From positions 61,442-125,441 of the forward strand of contig CAWHNE010000002.1 in assembly GCA_963830485.1 (NCBI GenBank): a stretch of DNA of 64,000 nt, read 5' to 3'. Source of the stretch: CAIWHR01 sp963830485. Its GTDB lineage: Bacteria; Pseudomonadota; Gammaproteobacteria; Burkholderiales; Casimicrobiaceae. The notes beneath the pieces were generated by a model, which saw nothing but the letters and a program-made list of their open reading frames with translations, did not search any database and was not told where the DNA came from. The position numbers and the translations under genes are program-made. Positions 36,467 through 44,701 of this stretch are shown here, one piece after another (the first letter of the stretch is position 1; the number at the start of each line of letters is the position of its first letter).

Positions 36467-36500
36467 GGGCCGGGCGGGCTCCTCCGCCCGGCCTTTTGTT
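36467..36500 (+). terminator. Intrinsic terminator after the yidB-like gene
   Basis: GGCCGGGCGG (36468-36477) pairs perfectly with CCGCCCGGCC (36484-36493), loop of six, followed by TTTTGTTGT. The stem lies only 11 bases before the most likely uppP start. Confidence 0.88.
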
Positions 36501-36510
36501 GTCCACCTTC

Positions 36511-37341
36511 GTGGATTCCCCGTCCCTCACCACTGCGCTCGTCCTCGGCATCGTCGAGGGCCTCACCGAATTTCTGCCGGTGTCGTCGACCGGCCACCTG
36601 ATCGTCGCCGGGTCGCTGCTGGGCTACACCGGCGAGCAGGCGAAAACCTTCGAGATCGTGATCCAGGCGGGTGCGATCCTCGCCGTCTGCTGGGAATACC
36701 GCGCGCGGCTCGCCGGTGTGCTGCGCGGGTTGCTCAGGGACGCCGCCGCGCAGCGCTTCGCCGTCAACCTCGTCGTCGCGTTCCTGCCGGCCGCGCTCCT
36801 GGGTCTCCTGCTCGGCAAGGCAATCAAGGCACACCTGTTCGCGCCCGTGCCCGTGGCAATCGCATTCGTCGCGGGCGCGCTCGTGATCCTGTGGGCCGAG
36901 CGCCGGCAGCGCGCGCGACCCGACAGCGTGCGGATCACCACCGTCGACGCGATGCGCTGGACCGACGCTCTGCTCGTCGGCTGCGCGCAGGCGTTCGCGC
37001 TCGTCCCCGGAACTTCGCGCTCCGGCGCGACGATCATCGGCGGCATGTTGTTCGGACTCTCGCGCGTGGCCGCGACCGAGTTCTCGTTCTTTCTCGCGAT
37101 CCCCACGCTGTTCGCCGCCACGGGCTACTCGCTGTGGAAGGATGCCCCGCTCGTCGCAGCGCAAGACCTGCCGGCGTTCGGAGTCGGCTTCGCGGCGGCA
37201 TTCGTCTCCGCGTTCGCGTGCGTGCGGTGGCTGATCCGCTACGTGAGCCATCACGACTTCGTTCCTTTCGCGTGGTACCGGATCGCGTTCGGCGCGGTGA
37301 TTCTCGCGACCGCGTACACGGGCCTCCTCCGCTGGGATTGA
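36511..37341 (+). CDS. uppP: Undecaprenyl-diphosphatase
   Basis: A 276-residue integral membrane enzyme (BacA type) recycling undecaprenyl pyrophosphate for peptidoglycan synthesis. The active-site motifs are present: GIVEGLTEFLPVSSTGHLI (residues about 14-32, with Glu and Ser) and VPGTSRSGATIIGGML (about 164-179). I chose the GTG at 36511. An upstream in-frame TTG at 36496 sits inside the terminator's T-tract. With the GTG start the transcript would need a promoter inside or just before the terminator hairpin, so the start could also be internal and slightly later. The next gene overlaps the stop codon. Confidence 0.93.
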   Translation: MDSPSLTTALVLGIVEGLTEFLPVSSTGHLIVAGSLLGYTGEQAKTFEIVIQAGAILAVCWEYRARLAGVLRGLLRDAAAQRFAVNLVVAFLPAALLGLLLGKAIKAHLFAPVPVAIAFVAGALVILWAERRQRARPDSVRITTVDAMRWTDALLVGCAQAFALVPGTSRSGATIIGGMLFGLSRVAATEFSFFLAIPTLFAATGYSLWKDAPLVAAQDLPAFGVGFAAAFVSAFACVRWLIRYVSHHDFVPFAWYRIAFGAVILATAYTGLLRWD

Positions 37342-38273
37342 CCTCCGCGCCCACTCGCCGCTGGATCGGACCCGCGTGCGCCGTGCTGGGCGTGCTCGGA
37401 TTCTCGTTCAAGGCGATCCTGATCAAGCTCGCCTACGCGGCGTATCCGGTCGACGCCGTCACGCTGCTCGCGCTGCGGATGGTCTATGCGACGCCGTTCT
37501 TCGCCGCGATGGCGTGGTGGGCCGCGCGCGACCGCGGCGCGCCGCCGCTCACGCGCGACGACTGGAAACAGCTCGCGCTGCTGGGATTCATCGGCTACTA
37601 CCTCGCGAGCCTTTTCGACTTCATGGGTCTCCAGTACATCACGGCCGCGCTCGAGCGGTTGGTGCTGTTCCTTTACCCGACGATGGTCGTGCTCCTGTCC
37701 GCACTCTGGCTCGGCGTGCGGGTGACACGCCGAATGGCGATCGCGCTCGCTGTCTCCTATGCGGGCATCGCGCTCGTCTTCGTCAATGACCTGCGCGTCG
37801 CCGGCGACCCTCGCGTGGTGATGACGGGCGGTGCGCTCGTGTTCGGCAGCGCATTTCTTTACGCCGTCTACCTGGTCCGGGCAGGGCCCGTCATCGCCCG
37901 CATCGGCAGCACGCGTTTCATCGCGTGGGCGATGCTCGTCTCCTCCATCTTCGTGCTGGCGCAGTTCGCGCTCACGCGTCCGCTCGCGGCACTCGCCGTT
38001 CCGCCATCCATCCAGCTGCTCGTCCTTGCCATGGCGGTGTTCTCGACCGTGCTGCCGACGTGGCTGATCGCGGAAGCGGTGCAGAGGATCGGCGCGAACG
38101 CGTCGTCGCAGATCGGCTCGCTCGGACCGGTGTTCACGATCTTCCTGGGCGCGTTGTTGTTGGACGAACCGGTGCATGCGATCCAGATCATCGGTGCCGC
38201 CCTCGTGCTGGCCGGCGTTACGCTCGTCGCGCGGAAGCCCGCCACTGCCACCGCCGCCGCAACGCAAACCTAA
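37338..38273 (+). CDS. EamA/DMT-superfamily transporter
   Basis: A 311-residue ten-helix exporter of the EamA type. The first helix covers IGPACAVLGVLGFSFKAILI and the second half ends in VHAIQIIGAALVLAGVTLVA. It can start at a TTG at 37338 that overlaps the uppP stop (TTGA), which suggests translational coupling; a GTG at 37383 would remove half of the first helix. The substrate is unknown. It is a distant paralogue of the EamA gene at 11.2 kb. Confidence 0.85.
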   Translation: MTSAPTRRWIGPACAVLGVLGFSFKAILIKLAYAAYPVDAVTLLALRMVYATPFFAAMAWWAARDRGAPPLTRDDWKQLALLGFIGYYLASLFDFMGLQYITAALERLVLFLYPTMVVLLSALWLGVRVTRRMAIALAVSYAGIALVFVNDLRVAGDPRVVMTGGALVFGSAFLYAVYLVRAGPVIARIGSTRFIAWAMLVSSIFVLAQFALTRPLAALAVPPSIQLLVLAMAVFSTVLPTWLIAEAVQRIGANASSQIGSLGPVFTIFLGALLLDEPVHAIQIIGAALVLAGVTLVARKPATATAAATQT

Positions 38274-38294
38274 CGGCCTCCACGCGGAGATTCA

Positions 38295-39209
38295 ATGTCC
38301 GATTCCACGAGCGGCCACGCAACGACACCGCGCCGCGAGACGCACATCTACAAGGTCGTGGATGGATGCGAGATCAAGGCCGACGTGATCGGGTGCGAGC
38401 CTGGCGGGAGCAAGCCATGCGTGATGTGGATTCACGGCGGCGGCCTCATCTTCGGCTCGAGGAAGGCGTCGCCGCGCCCCTCGTTGCTCGACGCCTTCCT
38501 GCAGCAAGGCCTCGTGGTGGTGTCCATCGATCATCGCCTTGCCCCCGAAACCAAGCTGCGTGAGATTCTCGAGGACGTGCAGGATGCGTGGCGCTGGATT
38601 CGCGAGGCCGGGCCACGTCTTCTGGGCGTCGACGCCGCGCGGCTTGGGGCGGGCGGCGGATCGTCGGGCGCCTACCTGTCGCTGGTCGGCGCCTACCTGC
38701 TACGCCCTCGCCCGCGAGCGGTGACATCGTTCTCCGGGTTCGGCGACATCACGGCCTCGTGGGAAGCGGACCCGAGCGCCTTCTATCGGGAAATGCCGCT
38801 CGTATCCAAGCAGGAAGCCTCCGCCTCGGTCGGTTGCGAACCTGTGTCCGACCCGCCGGCCGAGCCCGACCGGGGGTATTTCTACCTATATTGCAGGCAG
38901 CAGGGCCGCTGGCTGGCCGAGGTGACGGAGCACGACCCGGGACAGGACCCCGCGTGGTTCGACCGCTACTGTCCGATACGCAATATCACCGCGGACTACC
39001 CGCCGACGATGTTGATCCACGGGACCGTCGACACGGATGTCCCTCACGATGAATCGTGCCGGCTGGCGGCGCAGTTCGAGCGCTGCGGCGTCAAGCACGA
39101 ACTTCTTTCGCTGAAGGACGTCGGGCACGGTTTCGCGGGTGCGCGCCCCGGGCAAACTGCCCTCGCGGAGGCCGCCGCCGCATCGTTCCTGGCGGCGAAC
39201 CTTCGCTGA
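38295..39209 (+). CDS. Alpha/beta hydrolase (HSL-type esterase/lipase)
   Basis: A 304-residue alpha/beta hydrolase. The oxyanion motif is WIHGGGLIFGS (HGGG, about residues 43-53). The nucleophile serine is in GGGSSGAYLSL (G-x-S-x-G, about residue 124). The Asp is expected in HGTVDTDVPHDES and the His in DVGHGFAGARPG near the C-terminus. There is no signal peptide. An inserted segment of about 50 residues between strands 6 and 7 (EQEASASVGCEPVSDPP region) would shape the acyl pocket. The substrate is unknown. An ATG directly at 38295 fits. Confidence 0.86.
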   Translation: MSDSTSGHATTPRRETHIYKVVDGCEIKADVIGCEPGGSKPCVMWIHGGGLIFGSRKASPRPSLLDAFLQQGLVVVSIDHRLAPETKLREILEDVQDAWRWIREAGPRLLGVDAARLGAGGGSSGAYLSLVGAYLLRPRPRAVTSFSGFGDITASWEADPSAFYREMPLVSKQEASASVGCEPVSDPPAEPDRGYFYLYCRQQGRWLAEVTEHDPGQDPAWFDRYCPIRNITADYPPTMLIHGTVDTDVPHDESCRLAAQFERCGVKHELLSLKDVGHGFAGARPGQTALAEAAAASFLAANLR

Positions 39210-39244
39210 CCGGCGAGCGTCAACGGAGGGGACGCCGACGGGCC

Positions 39245-39250
39245 TATAAT
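39245..39250 (+). promoter_or_regulatory. Candidate -10 box (TATAAT) for gabD
   Basis: TATAAT lies 46 bases before the gabD start, in a gap of 87 bp after the esterase gene. No good -35 box is seen at 17 bases (the hexamer there is AACGGA). Confidence 0.4.
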
Positions 39251-39296
39251 TTCAAGTTCCCCCGGCGCTGCGCCGTCGCCTTTGCAGGAGTCCGCC

Positions 39297-40784
39297 ATGG
39301 CCCCCGACACGCTCGAACGCTCCCTTCCCCCGCTCAAGGATCCGTCGCTCCTGCGACAGCAGTGCTATCTCGACGGCAAGTGGGAGAACGCCGACGGCGG
39401 CGCGACGCATCCGGTCGTCAACCCCGCGACCGGCAAGCTGGTCGGCACGTCGCCGATCATGGGCGCGGCCGAGACCAAGCGCGCGATCGCCGCGGCGAAC
39501 GCCGCGTGGCCGGCGTGGCGCGACAAGACCGCGAAGGAGCGAAGCGCGGTCCTGCGCAAGTGGTTCGAGCTCATGATCGCGAACGTCGACGACCTCGCGC
39601 TCATCCTCACGACCGAGCAGGGCAAGCCACTCGCCGAGTCGAAGGGCGAGGTGACGATCGGCGCGTGGTACGTCGAGTGGTTCGCCGAGGAAGCGCGGCG
39701 CGTCTACGGCGACGTCATTCCGACGATCGCGAACGACCGCCGGCTCGTCGTCATCAAGCAGGCCGTCGGCGTCTGCGCGGCGATCACGCCGTGGAACTTC
39801 CCGTCGTCGATGATCACGCGCAAGGTCGCGCCGGCGCTCGCCGCGGGCTGCACGGTCGTCATCAAGCCCGCCAATGCGACGCCATTCTCGGCGCTCGTGC
39901 TGGCCGAGCTCGCGCACCGCGCGGGCTTCCCCCCCGGCGTGCTCAACGTGCTGACCGGCGACGCGAAGGCGATCGGCGGCGAGATGTGCGCGAACGAGAC
40001 CGTGCGCAAGCTCTCCTTCACGGGCTCGACGGAGGTCGGCCGGCTGCTGATGAAGCAGGTCGCACCGACGATCAAGAAGCTCTCGCTCGAGCTCGGCGGC
40101 AACGCGCCGTTCATCGTCTTCGACGACGCCGATCTCGACGCCGCGGCGGACGGCGCCATCATTTCCAAGTACCGCAACGCCGGCCAGACGTGCGTCTGCG
40201 CCAACCGGCTCTTCGTTCACGACAAGGTCTACGACGCGTTCGCGGCGAAGCTGGCCGAGCGCGTCCGGGCGCTCAAGGTCGGCGACGGCACCGAGGCTGG
40301 CGTCACGCAGGGCCCGCTGATCGACCGCGCGGCGCTCGCGAAGGTCGAGGAGCACGTCGCCGACGCGACGGCGCACGGCGCGAAGGTCGCGACCGGCGGC
40401 AAGCGCCATACGCTCGGCGGAACGTTCTACGAGCCCACCGTCCTCACGGGGGTCACGCCGGCGATGAAGATCTTCCGCGAGGAAACGTTCGGGCCGGTCG
40501 CTCCCCTCTTCCGGTTCGGATCCGACGCCGAAGTCATCGAGCTCGCGAACCGCACCGAATTCGGGCTCGCGTCGTATTTCTACTCACGCGACATCGGCCG
40601 CATCTGGCGCGTCGCCGAGGCGCTCGAGTACGGGATGGTCGGGGTCAACACGGGCCTCATCACAACGGAAGTCGCGCCGTTCGGCGGCGTCAAGCAGTCG
40701 GGGCTCGGCCGCGAAGGGTCCAAGTACGGGATCGACGAGTTCGTCGAAGTGAAATACGTCTGCTTCGGCGGGATCGACCGCTGA
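39297..40784 (+). CDS. gabD: Succinate-semialdehyde dehydrogenase, NAD(P)-dependent
   Basis: A 495-residue aldehyde dehydrogenase oxidising succinate semialdehyde to succinate. The catalytic cysteine is in NAGQTCVCANR (about residue 301), the general-base Glu in LSLELGGNAPFIV (about 265), and FTGSTEVGRLL is the nucleotide site. PWNFPSSMITRK carries the catalytic Asn. The start MAPDTLERSLPPL at 39297 follows a GCAGGAG ribosome-binding site. A GABA transaminase is not in the window, so glutarate semialdehyde or related substrates remain possible. Confidence 0.93.
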   Translation: MAPDTLERSLPPLKDPSLLRQQCYLDGKWENADGGATHPVVNPATGKLVGTSPIMGAAETKRAIAAANAAWPAWRDKTAKERSAVLRKWFELMIANVDDLALILTTEQGKPLAESKGEVTIGAWYVEWFAEEARRVYGDVIPTIANDRRLVVIKQAVGVCAAITPWNFPSSMITRKVAPALAAGCTVVIKPANATPFSALVLAELAHRAGFPPGVLNVLTGDAKAIGGEMCANETVRKLSFTGSTEVGRLLMKQVAPTIKKLSLELGGNAPFIVFDDADLDAAADGAIISKYRNAGQTCVCANRLFVHDKVYDAFAAKLAERVRALKVGDGTEAGVTQGPLIDRAALAKVEEHVADATAHGAKVATGGKRHTLGGTFYEPTVLTGVTPAMKIFREETFGPVAPLFRFGSDAEVIELANRTEFGLASYFYSRDIGRIWRVAEALEYGMVGVNTGLITTEVAPFGGVKQSGLGREGSKYGIDEFVEVKYVCFGGIDR

Positions 40785-40794
40785 AGCAGGCTCG

Positions 40795-41068
40795 TCAGAA
40801 CGTCGGTTTCGGCGGGCCGTCGCGGACCGACACGGTCCCGACAGAGGCGTGCGCCGGACGCGGCGCCTCGACGGGCGCGACGCGTGCCGGCTCCGCGGCA
40901 GGCTGGTCGCGCGGACGCGGCCGCCACCGGGAACGGCACCGCGACGCCCGGCGTCGACAGGTTGAACCCGGCCCAGTATCCGAACACGCCGGCCACGAGC
41001 ATGACGACGAGGGCTTTTTCCCCGGCCGTCAGCAGCTTGCCGTCTTCAAAATGTCCCAGTCTCTTCAT
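40795..41068 (-). pseudogene. Small membrane protein gene with one +1 frameshift, function unknown
   Basis: The sequence starts MKRLGHFEDGKLLTAGEKAL with one transmembrane helix (KALVVMLVAGVFGYWAGFNL) and continues to about residue 53. Third-position G/C preference then switches frame, giving DQPAAEPARVAPVEAPRP and a stop at 40795-40797. The span of 274 bases is one base longer than a multiple of three, so a single extra base near 40915 is enough to explain the break. In the original frame the ORF would continue into the gabD gene. No family is recognised. A sequencing insertion is the simplest reading. Confidence 0.45.
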
Positions 41069-41503
41069 AGCGAACTCCGGCAGGACTCCGGTGCTTGCCC
41101 GGGGGCCGGCCCGACAGCGATCGGTCCGGCTTTCTGCCCCATCGGCCCCGCGCACCGTGCGCGGCGTCGATGGGCACCACTCTAGGCGCCCGGTGGTCGC
41201 AACGAGGAGGGAACAATCCGGGCCGCAGCTGCCGAATATTCACGCGCAGCGGCGCGAGCGGCGAGCCGGGGGAACGCGCGAGCGGCGAGCCGGGGGCCCC
41301 AAGCTTGCTTGGGGATGCGAGCCATCGCGAGTCGTGTTCGGAGGCCGACAGCGCGGCGTGCGCATGCCTTGGCAGTGCGAACGCCGAACCGGCCGAAGGC
41401 AAGGGGGAGCGAGCAATCGCGAGTCGCCGCATAAGGCCGACTCCTCGGCCTCACAAGGTGAATAGGCAGTGTGGGAGGCCGCCAGGCCAACTTCCGAAAG
41501 ACC
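41069..41503. repeat. Gap of about 435 bases with modular repeat copy C (core about 41245-41460); no gene
   Basis: Nothing in this gap looks coding. 41266-41350 matches repeat copy A directly, including the CCCCAAGC/GCTTGGGG stem at 41297-41314 with a different two-base centre. 41389-41424 matches copy A in inverted orientation. So blocks that are neighbours in copy A are here inverted and re-spaced. Confidence 0.75.
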
Positions 41504-42157
41504 CTACCAGCCGGGGGGAGGCTTGCGGAGAATCGCGATCGTGCGGTCCTCGACCGCGAGGTAGCCGCCGCCGACCAGGTCCTTCATCAGGCGGCTGATC
41601 ATGTCGCGCGACGCGCCGATGCGCTCGGCGATGTCCTGCTGCGTGAGCTTCTCGGGGACGACCAGCCGGCCGTCGCGCTCGACGGCGAGCGACAGCAGGA
41701 GTCGGACCAGCCGACCGTAGACGTCGGAGAGCGCGAGGCTCTTCACGTTCTCGGTCGCGTTGCGCACGCGCTGGATCAGCTTCTCGATGAGGTGCAGCGC
41801 GAAATCGGGATGCGCGAGGATGAACTCGCGGAACTGCGCGCGGGATACGACCGCGCATGTCGTCGGCTCGACCGTCATCACGGACGCCGACCGCGGCGCG
41901 CCGTCGAGCATCATCTCGCCCACGTAGGTGCCCGGGCCATGGAAGTCGATGACGACTTCCTTGCCGGCGGCGTTGCTCGCGTAGACCTTGACCTTGCCCG
42001 AGAGCACGATGAAAAGCGAATCGCCCTGCTCGCCCTCGTTGATCAGCACCGCGTTCTTCGGGAACTGGCGGATCACGCCGGTCGCGGCGATCTCGCGCAT
42101 CGTCGCCTGCGCGAGTGGCGCCAGCGGATCCTGCGGCGGAGCGTCACGACGGAGCAT
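41504..42157 (-). CDS. Crp/Fnr family transcriptional regulator
   Basis: A 217-residue regulator: cyclic-nucleotide-binding-like beta barrel (about residues 15-125; AVLINEGEQGDSLFIVLSG) and a C-terminal helix-turn-helix (about 165-210; LTQQDIAERIGASRDMISRLM). FHGPGTYVGEMMLDGAPRSA aligns with the cAMP-pocket phosphate loop, with Glu and Arg-Ser in place. There are no Fnr-type cysteines at the N-terminus, so oxygen sensing by a [4Fe-4S] cluster is unlikely. It is the last gene on the minus strand of the liv/CoA-ligase cluster, 142 bp after the PaaK-like gene. Target genes are inferred to be those of the cluster. Confidence 0.9.
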   Translation of the reverse strand: MLRRDAPPQDPLAPLAQATMREIAATGVIRQFPKNAVLINEGEQGDSLFIVLSGKVKVYASNAAGKEVVIDFHGPGTYVGEMMLDGAPRSASVMTVEPTTCAVVSRAQFREFILAHPDFALHLIEKLIQRVRNATENVKSLALSDVYGRLVRLLLSLAVERDGRLVVPEKLTQQDIAERIGASRDMISRLMKDLVGGGYLAVEDRTIAILRKPPPGW

Positions 42158-42299
42158 CACGGTCGACCTCGACCCGTCATTGTAACGGCGCGGACGCGTC
42201 GTCGGCCTCTTCCACGGCAGGCGATGTTCGTCAGCCGGACCAACGGCCGACCTCCTCGCTCGGCGACGCGCCCCGGGCCGGCTCGCTGTCACTCGCCGC

Positions 42300-43535
42300 T
42301 CAGTCGAACTTGCGCGTGTCGTCGATCACCTTGCCGTCGTTGGGCAGCTCGCCAGGCGCGCGGAAGGCGACCTCGCCGCGGAGCTTGGTCACCTCGCGGA
42401 TCGTGCCGACGATCGCGTCGGCCGCAGGCGCACCTGCCGTCGTCTCCGCGTGCAGCGTCATCCGATCCGCGCCGCCCGGGTTGTCGACGACGAGGCGCGC
42501 CCGCCGGATCTCCGGATGACGCCGCACGATCTCGGCGACCTGCGAAGGATGGACGAACAGGCCCTTCACCTTCGTCGTCTGGTCGGCGCGGCCAAGCCAG
42601 CCCTTAACGCGAGCGTTGGTGCGGCCACAGGGACTCGTCCCGGCGAGGAATGCGGAGAGGTCGCCGGTGCCGAAGCGGATCAGCGGGTAGAGCGTATTCG
42701 CAAGCGTGGTGACGACGACTTCGCCGACCTCGCCCGGCGCGACCGCCTCGCCGGTGCCGGGGCGGACGATCTCGACCAGCACGCCCTCGTCGACGACGAG
42801 GCCTGCGCGCGCTTCCGTCTCGTAGGCGATTGAGCCCAGATCTGCCGTCGCGTACACCTGATAGCCGACGATGCCGCGCGCGGCGAGCGCGTCGCGCAGA
42901 CTCGCCGGGAACGCTTCGCCCGAGACAAGCGCCTTCTTGAGCGAGGCCAGCGTGACGCCCAGCTCGTCGGCCTTCTCGACGATGATCTTCAGGAATGACG
43001 GTGTGCCCACGTAGCCATCGGGCGCGAGCTCGGCGATCGCCTGCACCTGCAGCTCGGTCTGCCCGGTGCCGGCCGCGATCACCGTGCAGCCCAGCGCATG
43101 GGCACCGGTCTCGAGCATCGAGCCCGCTGGCGTGAAGTGATACGAAAACGTGTTGTGGACCAGGTCGCCGGCGCGAAACCCGGCCGCGAACAGCGAGCGC
43201 GCGAGCCGCCAGTGGTCGGGGCGCCGGCTCTCGGGCTCGTAGATCGGCCCCGGCGAGGCGAAGATGCGCGCGGCCTCGCCGCGAGCGAGCACCGCGAAGC
43301 CGCCGAACGGTCGCGCGGCCTTCTGCAGCTCGAGAAGATCTGACTTGCGCGTGACCGGCACCCGGGCGAGCGCGGCGCGCGACGTGACCGCCGCCGGGTC
43401 GACGTCCGCGAGGATGCGCGCGAACGCGGGCGCGCGCGCCTTCGCGTGCGCGAGCTGCCGCGGCAGCGCGGCCAGCATCGCCCGCTCGCGCGCCTCCGGG
43501 TCGCGCGTCTCGAGCGTATCGAAGTGCTCGGTCAT
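42300..43535 (-). CDS. PaaK-like AMP-binding CoA ligase with degenerate P-loop
   Basis: A 411-residue adenylate-forming enzyme of the phenylacetate-CoA ligase group. VPVTRKSDLLELQKAARPFG (about residues 64-83), YQVYATADLGSIAYETEA and LYPLIRFGTGDLS (about 283-295) are PaaK features, and the C-terminal domain holds KVKGLFVHPSQV. The usual Ser/Thr/Gly-rich ATP motif (S-S-G-T-T-G-x-P) is replaced by FASPGPIYEP (about 97-106). It lies in the liv cluster between livF and the Crp gene. The acid it activates is not known; the changed P-loop could reflect altered nucleotide use. Confidence 0.8.
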   Translation of the reverse strand: MTEHFDTLETRDPEARERAMLAALPRQLAHAKARAPAFARILADVDPAAVTSRAALARVPVTRKSDLLELQKAARPFGGFAVLARGEAARIFASPGPIYEPESRRPDHWRLARSLFAAGFRAGDLVHNTFSYHFTPAGSMLETGAHALGCTVIAAGTGQTELQVQAIAELAPDGYVGTPSFLKIIVEKADELGVTLASLKKALVSGEAFPASLRDALAARGIVGYQVYATADLGSIAYETEARAGLVVDEGVLVEIVRPGTGEAVAPGEVGEVVVTTLANTLYPLIRFGTGDLSAFLAGTSPCGRTNARVKGWLGRADQTTKVKGLFVHPSQVAEIVRRHPEIRRARLVVDNPGGADRMTLHAETTAGAPAADAIVGTIREVTKLRGEVAFRAPGELPNDGKVIDDTRKFD

Positions 43536-43683
43536 GTCAGGCGGCGCGATCGGCGCGTGCCGGCCGCAAAGCGCGGCACAAGGCGAGGCGCGAGGGCGCG
43601 CGGCGAGCGCCGTGTACATGAGACGTACACAAGCGAAGCCAAGCGCCCGAGTAACGAAGCATGGCGGCGCGATCTGTGGCCGG

Positions 43684-44532
43684 CTAAGCGAGCCAGCGCT
43701 TGCGGCGGCGGTAGTGCTTGACGTCGCGGAAGCTCCTGCGCCCCGACGACGAAAGGCCGAGATAGAACTCCTTGACGTCTTCGTTCTGCGCTAGATCCTT
43801 CGCGGCGCCGTCCATCACGACCCGGCCGTTCTCGAGAATGTAGCCATAGTCCGCGTAGCGGAGCGCGGCCATTGTGTTCTGCTCGGCGAGCAGGAAGGAC
43901 ACGCGTTCCTTCTTGTTGAGGTTGCCGACGATCTCGAAGATCTCCTCGACCAATTGCGGTGCGAGCCCCATCGATGGCTCGTCCAGCAGGATCATCTTCG
44001 GCCGCGCCATCAGCGCCCGGCCGATCGCCGTCATCTGCTGTTCGCCGCCCGATGTGTACCCCGATTGGCTCCCGCGCCGCTCCTTGAGTCGCGGAAAGTA
44101 CGAGTAGACGAGCTCGAGATCGCGCTTCAGCTCGGCGCGGCCGACGCTGCGCGTGAACGCGCCGGTGAGCAGGTTCTCGTCGACCGTGAGGTGCTGGAAG
44201 CAGTGCCGGCCCTCCATCACCTGGCAGACCCCCATCCGCACGAGCTCGTTCGGTGTCAGCCGGTCGACCCGCTTGCCCATGAACTCGATCGTGCCCTTGG
44301 TCACGTCGCCGCGCTCGGCACGCAGCAGGTTGGACACGGCCTTCAGCGTGGTCGTCTTCCCCGCACCGTTCGCACCGAGCAACGCGACGATCTGTCCCTC
44401 GGGCACCTCGAGCGAGACGCCCTTCAACACGAGGATCACGTGGTCGTAGATCACCTCGATGTTGTTGACGGTGAGATGTACGTCGGCCGCCGGGACGGGC
44501 GCAGCAGCGGGCGACGAGGCAACAGCACTCAT
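43684..44532 (-). CDS. livF: ABC transporter ATP-binding protein, branched-chain type
   Basis: A 282-residue LivF-type ATPase powering an inner-membrane importer. Walker A is LLGANGAGKTTT (about residue 49), the signature YTSGGEQQM, and Walker B LDEPSMGLAP. The start MSAVASSPAAAP (44532) adds an alanine-rich leader not needed for the fold. About 25 C-terminal residues (RRSFRDVKHYRRRKRWLA) are basic and unusual for LivF. The gene follows livK, with a 169-bp gap containing a CCCCCGGCG/CGCCGGGGG hairpin (about 44627-44648). Confidence 0.92.
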   Translation of the reverse strand: MSAVASSPAAAPVPAADVHLTVNNIEVIYDHVILVLKGVSLEVPEGQIVALLGANGAGKTTTLKAVSNLLRAERGDVTKGTIEFMGKRVDRLTPNELVRMGVCQVMEGRHCFQHLTVDENLLTGAFTRSVGRAELKRDLELVYSYFPRLKERRGSQSGYTSGGEQQMTAIGRALMARPKMILLDEPSMGLAPQLVEEIFEIVGNLNKKERVSFLLAEQNTMAALRYADYGYILENGRVVMDGAAKDLAQNEDVKEFYLGLSSSGRRSFRDVKHYRRRKRWLA

Positions 44533-44701
44533 GGCATTAGGCGAAAGTGGACCAGGATCGCGGATCGGCGAGGGGCGGAGGCCGCATGTGCGTCTGCTGC
44601 CGCGCCTCGTTCGACGCCATCCCCTTCCCCCCGGCGACGCCGGGGGTGAGGGATGGGGCGGCACTGTTCTTCGCGCCGGGCCGCGATGCGGAACGCGACG
44701 A

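Noticed and set aside
39056..41185. Long plus-strand open frame overlapping gabD
   Set aside because: It is antisense-free but runs in a different frame across gabD, is Arg/Gly/Ala-rich and has no domain; the G+C content leaves such frames open.
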